This document shows positions 1-8,328 of a stretch of 42,288 nucleotides of DNA, one piece after another (position 1 is the first letter of the stretch; every line of letters begins with the position of its first letter). A model generated the notes under the pieces. The model was not told the origin of the DNA. It worked only from the letters and a program-made list of their open reading frames with translations, and ran no database searches. The stretch comes from Myxococcota bacterium (lineage in GTDB: Bacteria > Myxococcota > JAJVIH01). A program made the translations under genes and the position numbers. The DNA is taken from assembly GCA_022072125.1 (NCBI GenBank), contig JAJVIH010000040.1, positions 1-42,288 on the forward strand, written 5' to 3'.

Positions 1-927
1 GCGGGAGTTGCGGGTGATGTGTGCGACCGCGGTTTCCTTGCCGCAATTATATTCCTTGTTGTTGGAGTCCTTGCATTTCTTGTCCAGTTCCAGCGATGAG
101 GAGGTGGTTTGCGGGACCCAGCCGGAGTCACTGGCGGCGGCGTCCAGCACCTTGATGCGCACGATGACATGGGCCGCCTGCAGCTTGCCCAGCTTGATGA
201 AATCATCCTTTTCAAAGGCGAGCTTCACGCTGTTGGCCTGTTCGCCGTAGACCCGGTCAATATCCTCGCGGTCCACGAAGCGCAGAAAATCATACTGGGA
301 GGACAACGCCTGGCTCACCAGCTTGTGGGCGATGGCGCGGGCGCGTTGATCCAGCGCCGGGGCGGTATGTTTTCCCGTCGAGACGATGATGGTGATGGTT
401 CCCAGGTTTTTGCATTCCTCGAAGCGGGCGCGCGCATCCTTGTAGCCGGGGGAAAGCGCGTCGGCGAAACGGAACAGTTCCGTGCATTCCCGGTATTGTT
501 TGCTGGACAGGGCCTCTTTCCCCGCGTGGTAGGACGCCTGCAGGGCGCGGTTTTCCGTGGCCTTGCGGGCGCTTCTCAGGTCGAACTCCACGGCGGGGAT
601 ATTGGCGCGCGCGGCGGCGGCGTTCAGCGCCTCCAGCCGGTCGAGGTGGCCCAGGGCGGTCAGCCATTCGCCGCGATCCCGGGTTTCCTCGAAGCGCTTG
701 CGGGCCTTCTCGAAAGCGCCCCGGTAGACCTCGATGGCCACGGCGGCCTCTTCGGCGTCGCCGGGATTCTCATGCAGGTAAGCAAGGTAATAGTTGGCCG
801 CCTGATCGTGCTGCTGGTACTGCATCAGGCGGCGCGCCTCCTTGCGGTAGGGATGCGCGCATCCGCCCAGCCAGGCCGCCGTCAGAATGGCCGCGAGCGC
901 GGCGGCGATTCCCTTCCCGCGTTCCAT
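1..927 (-). CDS. TPR-like lipoprotein, CsgG-like C-terminal part (3' end outside window)
   Basis: The gene starts at the ATG at 927 and stays open to the left edge, so about 309 residues are visible and the C-terminus is missing. The N-terminus is a lipoprotein signal with lipobox LGGC (Cys23). Residues from about 30 to 160 are helical and charged, with spacing reminiscent of tetratricopeptide repeats (MQYQQHDQAANYYLAYLHEN, then a second helical pair). The later segment, with RARAIAHKLVSQAL and FLRFVDREDIDRV, resembles the CsgG/LpoB-type fold in which a helix precedes a strand ending in a R-x-x-L/I motif. This is a weak resemblance by eye. The start lies 4 bases after the stop of the O-methyltransferase gene, so the two are probably co-transcribed. 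Role unknown; a periplasmic outer-membrane lipoprotein is the safest description. Confidence 0.75.
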   Translation of the reverse strand, partial: MERGKGIAAALAAILTAAWLGGCAHPYRKEARRLMQYQQHDQAANYYLAYLHENPGDAEEAAVAIEVYRGAFEKARKRFEETRDRGEWLTALGHLDRLEALNAAAARANIPAVEFDLRSARKATENRALQASYHAGKEALSSKQYRECTELFRFADALSPGYKDARARFEECKNLGTITIIVSTGKHTAPALDQRARAIAHKLVSQALSSQYDFLRFVDREDIDRVYGEQANSVKLAFEKDDFIKLGKLQAAHVIVRIKVLDAAASDSGWVPQTTSSSLELDKKCKDSNNKEYNCGKETAVAHITRNSR

Positions 928-931
928 GGCC

Positions 932-1558
932 TCAATGCAGGCGCCGCGAGATGGACACGCCGTCCCGCAGCGGCAGCAGGATGGTGTCTATGTCGTCGCG
1001 CGTGGCCGCCATCTTGTTGAAGCGCAGGATGGCGCGCGTGGTGTCGTCCGGCGATTCCTCGATGACCTTGCCGCTCCACAACACGTCGTCCACCACCAGC
1101 AGGCCGCCGATGCGCAGCCTTGGAATCGCCAGTTCCAGCGCATCGGGATAGCCTTCTTTTTCGATGTCCACGAAGATCAGGTCAAAGGGTCCCGGATACT
1201 CGCGCAGGATGTCGCGGGCGTCGCCCACCCGGAAACTGACACGGGATTCCAGCCCGGCGCGCAGCAGAAATTCACGGGCGAGGCGGCAGTTCTCCAGCGA
1301 GGCGTCGGCGTAAATCACGTTGCCGCCCGCACCCGCGGCTTCCGCCAGCCAGCAGGTGGAATAGCCAAACCCGCTGCCCATCTCGAAGATGCGCTGGGCG
1401 CACATGACGGAGACCAGCATGTGCAGCAGGGCGCCCACGTCCGGCCCGGCGATGGGAAAGGATTTTTCCCGCGCCAACGCCTCCATGTCCTGGAAGGTCT
1501 GGTTCTCCTTGCGCGGCAGCGACAGCAGATAATCCTGAATACCGGGGTTGAGAATCAT
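932..1558 (-). CDS. Class I SAM-dependent O-methyltransferase (COMT-like)
   Basis: This 208-residue protein has the size and order of motifs of the bacterial/plant caffeoyl-CoA O-methyltransferase-like family (PF01596). The SAM-binding motif I is FEMGSGFGYST, and an acidic residue follows the second strand (VIYADAS). FDLIFVDIEKEGYPDALELA is the metal-binding/DxxK-type segment, followed by GGLLVVDDVLWSGKV. These enzymes transfer a methyl group from S-adenosylmethionine to a hydroxyl of a small aromatic or related acceptor, usually with a divalent metal. The acceptor cannot be read from sequence. It is cytoplasmic with no signal peptide. It precedes the partial lipoprotein gene with a 4-base gap, suggesting a shared transcript. 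The start ATG has only a weak ribosome-binding site (CGGAAAC). Confidence 0.88.
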   Translation of the reverse strand: MILNPGIQDYLLSLPRKENQTFQDMEALAREKSFPIAGPDVGALLHMLVSVMCAQRIFEMGSGFGYSTCWLAEAAGAGGNVIYADASLENCRLAREFLLRAGLESRVSFRVGDARDILREYPGPFDLIFVDIEKEGYPDALELAIPRLRIGGLLVVDDVLWSGKVIEESPDDTTRAILRFNKMAATRDDIDTILLPLRDGVSISRRLH

Positions 1559-1853
1559 GGTTGTTTCCGGAGCGGCCTCCCATCACCCATTCTGACGGGG
1601 GCAGCCGCGATTTTTTTTCATCGCCTGGGCGGGCGGACGGGCGCCCATCCGCATGCGGGAGGTTGTCATGATAGGATGCGCCTCTCCGGCTTGGCAAACA
1701 CCCGCCTGTGTTCCGGTTTTGTCCGGAGTCCGGGATTGGCTTTCCTCTCTCTGCGCCTGCCGCTCCGGACTGCTGTCACGAAACGCCAGACCGCCGCCTA
1801 TTGCTCTTATGCGCCTTGTCCGCCCATGCGCATGGCGCCCTGAAGGGGATAAA

Positions 1854-2255
1854 ATGAAAATCACCGGGTTCCTTGTGATGACGGCGCTCGCGGCCGGCGT
1901 TTCCGGATGCGCCGCGCGAGTGGTTCCAGATCAATTTCCGGAACAGTCCGCTTCCTCCGCCTTCGCGGAGGAAGCGCCGCGGGCCGATATCACCGTTTCC
2001 CTGCGGGAAGATCCGCCCCTGCCCGGAGAAGACACCAGCCGCTGGCCCGGGCTGAAACAGGAAGAACCGGAGGATCACGAACACCACGGCCACCACGGCG
2101 GCGATGGCGCCGCCTCTCCGCATCAACACGATACTTCCGGCGGCGGCGCGGATGACAAGGCCGTCCGCTACGTCTGCCCCATGCATCCCCGGGAAACGTC
2201 TGACCACGAAGGGCGTTGTTCCATCTGCGGCATGAAACTGGAGCCCCAGCCATGA
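1854..2255 (+). CDS. Heavy-metal-binding-domain lipoprotein of a copper-type operon
   Basis: This 133-residue lipoprotein has a signal peptide and lipobox (VSGC, Cys19). A low-complexity middle contains a His cluster (HEHHGHHGG). The C-terminus carries a small metal-binding module of the YHS-like type (PF19335 family): YVCPMHP, then GRCSICGMKL, matching the usual Y-x-C-P-M-H-P ... G-x-C-P-x-C-G-M-x-L pattern except that the second Pro is Ser. This module is often found in CopA ATPases and CusB-type proteins and binds Cu or other soft metals. The start ATG is preceded by AAGGGGAT, a good ribosome-binding site. Its stop overlaps the start of the TolC-family gene by 4 bases (ATGA), so translation is probably coupled. 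Likely role: periplasmic metal capture beside the efflux and oxidase proteins encoded next. Confidence 0.85.
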   Translation: MKITGFLVMTALAAGVSGCAARVVPDQFPEQSASSAFAEEAPRADITVSLREDPPLPGEDTSRWPGLKQEEPEDHEHHGHHGGDGAASPHQHDTSGGGADDKAVRYVCPMHPRETSDHEGRCSICGMKLEPQP

Positions 2256-3691
2256 AGGCGATGTTGAATTTCCGCGTCTCCAGCCTGGCGACCGGTTTCG
2301 CCGCCCTTCTGCTGGCGGCCTGCGCGTCCACATCCATCCGGGAGGACATCCAGCGGGTGCGCGAACTGGCGAGGACGGAAGAACTGGCGCCGGTGGCGGA
2401 TATGGAAGCGGACCCGCTTTCCGCATCCGCCACGCATACGCTGCTGGAAAAGCCGCTGGACGCCGATGCGGCGGTCCGGATTGCATTGCTCAACAACCGC
2501 GATCTGCGGGCGTCGCTCCGCGAGATAGGGGTGGCGCGCGGCCAGATATTGCAGGCGGGGTTGCCGCCCAATCCGGAGGTGGAAGTGGAGTTTCTTCCCG
2601 AGCGCGACACCACGATGGAGTTGCGCCTGGAATTTGATCTGACCCACGCCATCCTCGCGCCACGGCGGAGCGGGGCCCTGGAGCCGGATCTCGAAGCCGC
2701 GCGCGCCCGCGCGGCCGCCGCGGCGGTGGACCTGGCCTACCGGACGCGCGTGGCGTTTCATAATGTCCAGGCGGCCGCCCAGCGGCTGGCCGTCGCCCAG
2801 CAGATGCTGGATGCGCTGGCCGCTGTTCGCGACGCCGCGCGCGCCCTGGCCCGGGCGGGCAATATCCCCGAATTGGAACTGGCGCACGCCGAGGCCGGAT
2901 ATGAAAAGGCGCGCATCGCCGTGGCCAGGCTGGAACTGGAGATGTTTACCGGGCGGGAAAAACTCAACCGCCTGCTGAATCTTCATGGCAGGGAAACCGC
3001 CTGGAAGTTGGCCGGAGACCTGGCCGCCGCGCCGGACAAACTCTCCTTTCCCGATGAACTGGAGAAAAAAGCCATCACCAGCAACCTGGACCTGCTGGAA
3101 AGCCGCCACCGTCTCGAAGGGCTGGCGAAACGGGCCGGCTTCGAGCGCGCCAGCGGCTGGATTCCCGATGTCTCCGTGGACGTGCATAGCCTGGCCGGGA
3201 CTCCGGATGAATCCCATCTCACGCCCAACGCCCCCAACTGGCGGTTCGGATTTGGCGTGACCATGGGGTTGCCGGTCTTTGATCGCAACCAGGGGACCGC
3301 CGCCGCGCTGGAAGCGGAGTTTGACGCCCGCATGGAACGCTATCACGGCAAGGCCGTGGAAATCCGATCCGCCGCCCGCGACGCGCGGAACCGGCTGATC
3401 TCCGCCCATGCGCGCGCTCTGCAGTACCAGAAAGTCATCGCGCCGGCGCAGGATCGCGTCACACGGGAGACCCTGCTGCAATACAACGCCATGCAGGTCA
3501 GCGTTTTCCAGCTTCTCCAGGCGCGGCGCGATCAACTCGACGTGCGGCTCTCCCTGGTGGACACCCTGCGCGAATACTGGATCGCCGAGGCGGCGATGAA
3601 CGCCTTGCTCGCCGGCCGCGCAACGGCGCCAGCGGGCGATAGTCCGGATGTCCGGGTGGGGCCGCCCACCGATTCCGTGGGAGGACACTGA
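2252..3691 (+). CDS. TolC/OEP-family outer-membrane efflux lipoprotein
   Basis: This 479-residue protein has a lipoprotein signal (LLAAC, Cys24) and the typical two-repeat organisation of the outer membrane efflux family (PF02321). Features include PLDADAAVRIALLNNRDLRAS early, GLPPNPEVEVEFLPE, a long Ala/Glu-rich helix of coiled-coil type, and a second repeat with GVTMGLPVFDRNQG and a further helical hairpin. OEP proteins form the trimeric outer-membrane channel of tripartite pumps. The ATG at 2252 overlaps the preceding stop by 4 bases; a TTG 36 bases earlier is in frame but would add a non-signal extension. No RND pump or membrane fusion protein gene accompanies it here, which is unusual for a CusC-like role. 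The next gene starts one base after its stop. Metal specificity is inferred only from neighbours. Confidence 0.88.
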   Translation: MKAMLNFRVSSLATGFAALLLAACASTSIREDIQRVRELARTEELAPVADMEADPLSASATHTLLEKPLDADAAVRIALLNNRDLRASLREIGVARGQILQAGLPPNPEVEVEFLPERDTTMELRLEFDLTHAILAPRRSGALEPDLEAARARAAAAAVDLAYRTRVAFHNVQAAAQRLAVAQQMLDALAAVRDAARALARAGNIPELELAHAEAGYEKARIAVARLELEMFTGREKLNRLLNLHGRETAWKLAGDLAAAPDKLSFPDELEKKAITSNLDLLESRHRLEGLAKRAGFERASGWIPDVSVDVHSLAGTPDESHLTPNAPNWRFGFGVTMGLPVFDRNQGTAAALEAEFDARMERYHGKAVEIRSAARDARNRLISAHARALQYQKVIAPAQDRVTRETLLQYNAMQVSVFQLLQARRDQLDVRLSLVDTLREYWIAEAAMNALLAGRATAPAGDSPDVRVGPPTDSVGGH

Positions 3692-3692
3692 A

Positions 3693-4994
3693 ATGGACCG
3701 TCGCAGGTTTGTGCAAATCAGCGGACTGGCGGCTGGAACCGCCCTGTTGCCCAGAAATCCGGAGGCGCGAACGCCGGCCTCCGTTCGCGCCGCTCCAGGC
3801 CGGAAGCGCGCGAAACCCGGAGCGATGATCACCACGGGTCAGCCCGCGGTGGTCACGCCGAATGGTTCGACCCTCCCCTGGAAAATCGTGGATGGCGTCA
3901 AGGTCGGCCGCCTGATCGCAGGACCGGTTGACCACGAATTTGCTCCCGGGTTGCGCGCGGAATGCTGGGGCTACAATGGCTCCACGCCGGGTCCCACGAT
4001 TGAGGCCATGGAAGGAGATCGCCTGCGCATCTATGTCGCCAACCGGCTGCCCGAGCCCACCTCGGTCCACTGGCACGGCGTCATCCTGCCCAACGGCATG
4101 GATGGCGTGGCGGGGCTGAACCAGAAGCCCATTCCGCCGGGTGAAACCTTCATGTACGAATTCACGGTGAAATATCCGGGCACGTTCATGTACCACTCGC
4201 ATTACGACGAAATGACCCAGATGGCGCTGGGCCTGGTGGGCATGTTCATTGTTCACCCCAAACAGCCGCGCGGCCCCGGGGTGGATCGCGACTTCGTGCT
4301 GATGACCCATGAGTTCCGCGTGGCGGTGGGCGCGCGCCGTCCCGACCCCAACGAAATGAAGGATTTCAACCTGCTGACCTTCAACAGCCGCGCCTTTCCC
4401 GGAACCGCGCCCTTGCTGGTGGGAACCGGCGAGCGCGTGCGCATCCGGCTGGGCAACCTGAGCCCGATGGATCACCATCCCGTGCATATTCACGGGGTGT
4501 TCTTTCATGAAACCGCCACGGATGGGGGGTACATCCCCGAATCCGCCCGGCGCCCGGAGACCACGGTGCTGGTTCCAGTGGGAAGCACCCGCGTGATCGA
4601 ATTGATTCCCGAGGAGCCGGGGGACTGGGCGATGCATTGCCACATGACCCATCACGTGATGACACAGATGGGGCACGGTTCACCCATCATGATCGGCGCG
4701 GACACCAGCCGGCTGGATCGCAGAATGGCGCGCGTGATGCCCGCCTACATGACCATGGGAACCACCGGCATGGGCGGCATGGGAGAAATGGACATGCCCA
4801 TTCCCCCCAACAGCCTGCCCATGCGCGGCGGACCTGGCCCTTTCAGCTATATTGACATGGGCGGCATGTTCACCGTGCTGAAGGTGCGGGATGATCCGGA
4901 CAACAGCGATCCGGCGGGATGGTATGCGCATCCGGAGGGAACCGTGGCTGGTCCGGCCGATCCCGCCCGCATGAAAAAAGACGGCCTGGAATAA
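3693..4994 (+). CDS. Tat-exported multicopper oxidase
   Basis: This 433-residue protein is a three-cupredoxin multicopper oxidase. All four copper-ligand motifs are visible: HWHG (His126, His128), YHSH (His168, His170), HPVHIHG (His262, His265, His267) and HCHMTHHVMTQM, where Cys316, His321 and Met326 would be the type-1 copper ligands. The N-terminus MDRRRFVQISGL is a twin-arginine signal, consistent with export of a folded copper protein. The C-terminus is Met/Gly-rich (several GMGGMGEM-like clusters), as in copper-handling oxidases such as CopA and CueO. The start follows the TolC-family stop by one base; an in-frame upstream ATG at 3648 would lie inside that gene and precede the Tat signal, so it is less likely. 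Probable role: periplasmic oxidation of Cu(I) or another small substrate. Confidence 0.93.
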   Translation: MDRRRFVQISGLAAGTALLPRNPEARTPASVRAAPGRKRAKPGAMITTGQPAVVTPNGSTLPWKIVDGVKVGRLIAGPVDHEFAPGLRAECWGYNGSTPGPTIEAMEGDRLRIYVANRLPEPTSVHWHGVILPNGMDGVAGLNQKPIPPGETFMYEFTVKYPGTFMYHSHYDEMTQMALGLVGMFIVHPKQPRGPGVDRDFVLMTHEFRVAVGARRPDPNEMKDFNLLTFNSRAFPGTAPLLVGTGERVRIRLGNLSPMDHHPVHIHGVFFHETATDGGYIPESARRPETTVLVPVGSTRVIELIPEEPGDWAMHCHMTHHVMTQMGHGSPIMIGADTSRLDRRMARVMPAYMTMGTTGMGGMGEMDMPIPPNSLPMRGGPGPFSYIDMGGMFTVLKVRDDPDNSDPAGWYAHPEGTVAGPADPARMKKDGLE

Positions 4995-5204
4995 CCACGG
5001 AGTTGGCGCGCGTTCCGGCGGATCATTGCGCCGGTGTGATGAGGCAAGCGCGTATCCGCCGCCCCGCCGCGGGTGAAAATCAGGCGGGTGGGGCCATTCC
5101 AGATGAGCGCGGGGGCCGGTCTTTCGCCATCGTTTTCTTGACTGGGCAGGCGGCGGGGGCGATGCATTGCCTTGATTTCCGGTCCCTCCCTGGTTCAAAG
5201 GTTC

Positions 5205-6347
5205 ATGGCCGTGATTGTTCACAATCCGTTGTTGATGGATCCGCGGGTGCGGGATTCCGCTGAACCTGCGCCCGCCAAGAGCCAGGGAAAACCGGCCGTG
5301 CTGGATTTTTTCGCCGGCAGCGGGCTGGTCTCCGCCGGATTGAGCGAATGTTTCCGGACAGTGTGGGCCAACGACATTTCCGGAAAAAAAGCCGCTGTAT
5401 TCCGTGCGAATCATCCCCGCAAACCGTTTCTGCTGAAACCCATTGAATCCATCCATGGCGGCGATTTACCAGACGCCGTGCTCGCCTGGGGAAGTTTCCC
5501 CTGCCAGGACCTGTCGCTTGCGGGGAATCTGCATGGCATCGGCGGCGCGCGCAGCGGATTGGTCTGGCAATGGCTCCGCGTGCTGGACGAAATGGAAAAG
5601 CGCCCGCCGGTCCTCGTGGGGGAAAATGTCACGGGACTGGTCTCCGCGGATGGCGGTGCGCATTACCGCCGGTTGCATCAGGCGCTCACCGCGCGCGGCT
5701 GCCTGGTTGGCGCCGTTGAACTCGACGCCATCCGGTGGATTCCCCAGTCACGCAAGCGGATTTTCGTGATCGCGGCCCGGCGCGATGCAAAGGCGCTTGC
5801 ATTCACCCAGGCCGGGCCGGGGTGGTGCCATAGCAAGGCCATCGCCGCCGCGGCGCGGGGAATGGAAGGATGGGTCTGGTGGCGAATCCCCGAACCTCCT
5901 CCCCGAGAAATCACGCTGGAGGATGTGCTGGAGGACAATGCGCCGTGCGACCCGGAAGAGAAAACCAGGCGTCTGTTGAGCCTGATCCCGCAAAAGCACC
6001 TGGATCAGATGCGCGTGCTCCCGCGGATGCGGGTTTTTCCGGGGTACCGGCGGATCCGCGATGGCAGGCAGGTTCTGGAATTGCGTTTCGATGGCGCGGC
6101 GGGTTGCCTGCGCACGCCGGAGGGCGGCAGCAGCCGTCAGATTCTGGTTATCCGCGATGGACAAAACCTGAAAACCCGCCTGCTGACCGTGCGGGAGGCC
6201 GCCCGGCTGATGGGCGCTCCGCCAGACTTCCGGATTCCGGGCAGTTACAACGACGGCTACAAGGCCATGGGGGACGCCGTGGCGGCCCCGGTGGCGCGTT
6301 ATCTCGCCAGAAATCTGCTGTCGCCGTTGGCGGCCGTGTTTGAATGA
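5205..6347 (+). CDS. DNA (cytosine-5-)-methyltransferase, solitary
   Basis: Residue numbers assume the ATG at 5205. The motifs of the C5 family occur in order: motif I DFFAGSGLVS (34-43), motif IV PCQDLS with catalytic Cys100, motif VI GENV (Glu140), motif VIII QSRKR (181-185), and motifs IX/X near the C-terminus (RLMGAPPDF, GDAVAAPVARYLA). The enzyme transfers methyl from SAM to cytosine C5 in a specific DNA site; the target recognition region between motifs VIII and IX is fairly short and gives no readable specificity. There is no restriction endonuclease or Vsr gene on either side, so it looks like an orphan methyltransferase rather than half of a restriction-modification pair. An alternative TTG start at 5172 would add 11 residues; ATG at 5235 is also possible. 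Confidence 0.92.
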   Translation: MAVIVHNPLLMDPRVRDSAEPAPAKSQGKPAVLDFFAGSGLVSAGLSECFRTVWANDISGKKAAVFRANHPRKPFLLKPIESIHGGDLPDAVLAWGSFPCQDLSLAGNLHGIGGARSGLVWQWLRVLDEMEKRPPVLVGENVTGLVSADGGAHYRRLHQALTARGCLVGAVELDAIRWIPQSRKRIFVIAARRDAKALAFTQAGPGWCHSKAIAAAARGMEGWVWWRIPEPPPREITLEDVLEDNAPCDPEEKTRRLLSLIPQKHLDQMRVLPRMRVFPGYRRIRDGRQVLELRFDGAAGCLRTPEGGSSRQILVIRDGQNLKTRLLTVREAARLMGAPPDFRIPGSYNDGYKAMGDAVAAPVARYLARNLLSPLAAVFE

Positions 6348-6399
6348 GCGGCATGGATGTGGAAGCCGCCCGGGAATCAGGCTCCGGGTGAGGCGCCCG

Positions 6400-8328
6400 T
6401 CATTTTCCCGGGGATTCCGGGGCGGCGATGGCGCATTTGATGTTGATCAGGCAGTCCAGCAGGCCATCTGTCTTGCGGCCGTATGCCTGCTGAAACGCCA
6501 CGGCGAAATTCGATCCTTCCGCGAGACCGCGCGCCAATTGAGCCAGCCGCGCCTCTCCGCCGGCGTGGATCAGCCGCCGCACCACCGCCGCGGACGCCTG
6601 CTGGAGCATGGCGGCGCGCGCCGGAGTTCCGGCGGCCAGCAATCCGCGTGACAGGTCTTCGAGGGTGGAAATGCGCACGCCGGATTGGCTGGCGCGCCGG
6701 AGCGCATCCCGCAACTGGACGTTGCGGTGGCAATCGGATTGTTCCAGGCAGCCAAGGCCTTCATCCAGCCATGCGGGAATGCGATCGGGGATGACCGCGC
6801 GCAGAACCAGATGAACCGCCTCATGCCGGGCGATGGCCATCCGCCGCGCGGGCGGCAGCCGGAAAACCGCCGGGTTAACCACCACGGACCCGCGCGTGGT
6901 CACCGCCATGACATCGCCGCCCTGGCCGGTGACGCGGATGAAATCCTCCACCGTCCGGGACGCCAGGACACGGAATTTGAACGGGCGATCCATCCACTCC
7001 TCGCCAATGATTCGCGGCCCTGGCGGCGGCTCCGGCAATATCAGATGGGATGACTCCAGCCCGAAACGCGCCATCACGCGGCCGGCATGGGCGGATACCT
7101 CGTGCGCAAAAACATTCGCGGGCCCCCCGGACGCCTGCGCCAGCACGGACGCCGGAAAAGTCTCCCGCGCCGGAATGGCGCGGCTCACCCGCGCGCCGGG
7201 GAAATAACGTGTCAGGATATCCTCCACCGCCGCGCCGTCCAGGGCCATCTTCCGGGCGCCGCGCTGGCAAAGCCCCACGCCGTGGCCATGCCCGCGTCCG
7301 GTGAATATCCAGTCCGCGCCGTCGCGGCGGATATCGAACAGAGCGCTGCGCAGGCGGTTCCAGCCTTCGGATTTTCCCACAAGGCTCAGCCATGCAACGC
7401 CGCTGACAACGCCGGAACGTCCTCCGCCGCGCCACGCCAACTCCTTCGCCCGCCCCGAGGGATCGCGCACGCTCACGCGCAGGTCTTCCACCGCCGCGGG
7501 CGCTCCCAGCAGCGCGGCGAGACGGCGGGCGTCCACGCGCCATCGCCATTCGTCCGTGGGGTGATCATCCGCGCCGGACCGCGACCACTCGACCGGTTCT
7601 TCTCCCCATACGCTCGCCGCGCTGGAGAGTTGTCCGCCGCAATCCGCGTGGAACCAGGCGGAAATCGGTCCGCCGGATCGCTCCTTCAGGATGCGCCCTC
7701 GGGTGCGGCGGGCCGCCCGGACCCCACGGTGATCGCCCTCACGGCCGCCATGAAACACCTGACAATGGGTCAGGTCGCAGAGATCGGCGTGGGCGTGCCT
7801 TGGCGCGCGCATCGCCCGCGCCGCGAAGCTGCGGTGGACAATCGCCATGGCGTCCAGCAGCGCCGCGGGCGCGTCCTCCGGGCTTTCCGCGGGAACCACG
7901 CCAGCCACGTACTCCTCCAGCGGCGGCGTCAGGACCAGCAGCAGGCCCGGGCGTTGCGGATGCGCCCGCGCCTCCAGCCGCCCCGCGTATTTCCTGATCA
8001 CTTTGCCCGCCCGGATCCGGGCGCCGCTCCCCAAGTCCATGGTGATTATCCCGGCTCGCCATTCCGGCTGCCCGGCAGGGACAATGCGCACCTCATCGCC
8101 ATCGCGGCGGAATTTCACTTCCGCCGCGCGCGGGGATTTTCCATGCGCCTGGATGGATAGCCGCCGTCCGCTGATCGTGATTTTCTCCAGTTGGTGGTGC
8201 GCGAGGATTTCCACCCGTGGTTGCGCGGATGGATGAGGATCCTCCCCGGCGTCCCGGGCGAAAGCCGCCTGCGGCGGCGCGATGAGGCAAGCCAGCAAGC
8301 AAACCCGGCGCTGGAAGCACGCGTTCAC
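6400..8328 (-). CDS. Exported SpoIID/LytB-domain protein fused to a gluzincin (peptidase MA-like) domain
   Basis: The GTG start at 8328 overlaps the stop of the transpeptidase gene by 4 bases (GTGA), giving 642 residues and a hydrophobic N-terminal signal. The first half is a SpoIID/LytB domain: LEEYVAGVVPAESP (Glu148 aligns with the conserved catalytic Glu of SpoIID lytic transglycosylases), AWFHADCGGQL, SEGWNRLRSA and RGHGHGVGLCQRGA. SpoIID proteins cleave peptidoglycan glycan strands, usually those lacking stem peptides. The second half (from about 410) holds RHEAVHLVL with a zinc-binding HExxH (His502, Glu503, His506) and AWLDEGL (Glu523), the pattern of the peptidase MA-like gluzincin family. 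The combination in one exported chain is uncommon. Coupling to a PBP suggests envelope remodelling; substrates of the protease half are unknown. Confidence 0.87.
   Translation of the reverse strand: MNACFQRRVCLLACLIAPPQAAFARDAGEDPHPSAQPRVEILAHHQLEKITISGRRLSIQAHGKSPRAAEVKFRRDGDEVRIVPAGQPEWRAGIITMDLGSGARIRAGKVIRKYAGRLEARAHPQRPGLLLVLTPPLEEYVAGVVPAESPEDAPAALLDAMAIVHRSFAARAMRAPRHAHADLCDLTHCQVFHGGREGDHRGVRAARRTRGRILKERSGGPISAWFHADCGGQLSSAASVWGEEPVEWSRSGADDHPTDEWRWRVDARRLAALLGAPAAVEDLRVSVRDPSGRAKELAWRGGGRSGVVSGVAWLSLVGKSEGWNRLRSALFDIRRDGADWIFTGRGHGHGVGLCQRGARKMALDGAAVEDILTRYFPGARVSRAIPARETFPASVLAQASGGPANVFAHEVSAHAGRVMARFGLESSHLILPEPPPGPRIIGEEWMDRPFKFRVLASRTVEDFIRVTGQGGDVMAVTTRGSVVVNPAVFRLPPARRMAIARHEAVHLVLRAVIPDRIPAWLDEGLGCLEQSDCHRNVQLRDALRRASQSGVRISTLEDLSRGLLAAGTPARAAMLQQASAAVVRRLIHAGGEARLAQLARGLAEGSNFAVAFQQAYGRKTDGLLDCLINIKCAIAAPESPGK

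Noticed and set aside
109-1843. Long plus-strand frames over the left lipoprotein and O-methyltransferase
   Set aside because: Shadows of the minus-strand genes, which show lipobox and SAM-binding motifs; the shadows show none.
2168-3835. 555-codon minus-strand frame
   Set aside because: Antisense of the TolC-family and multicopper oxidase genes; open only because of high GC codon bias.
5205-6347. Restriction-modification system
   Set aside because: No endonuclease or Vsr-like gene lies on either side; only the methyltransferase can be supported.
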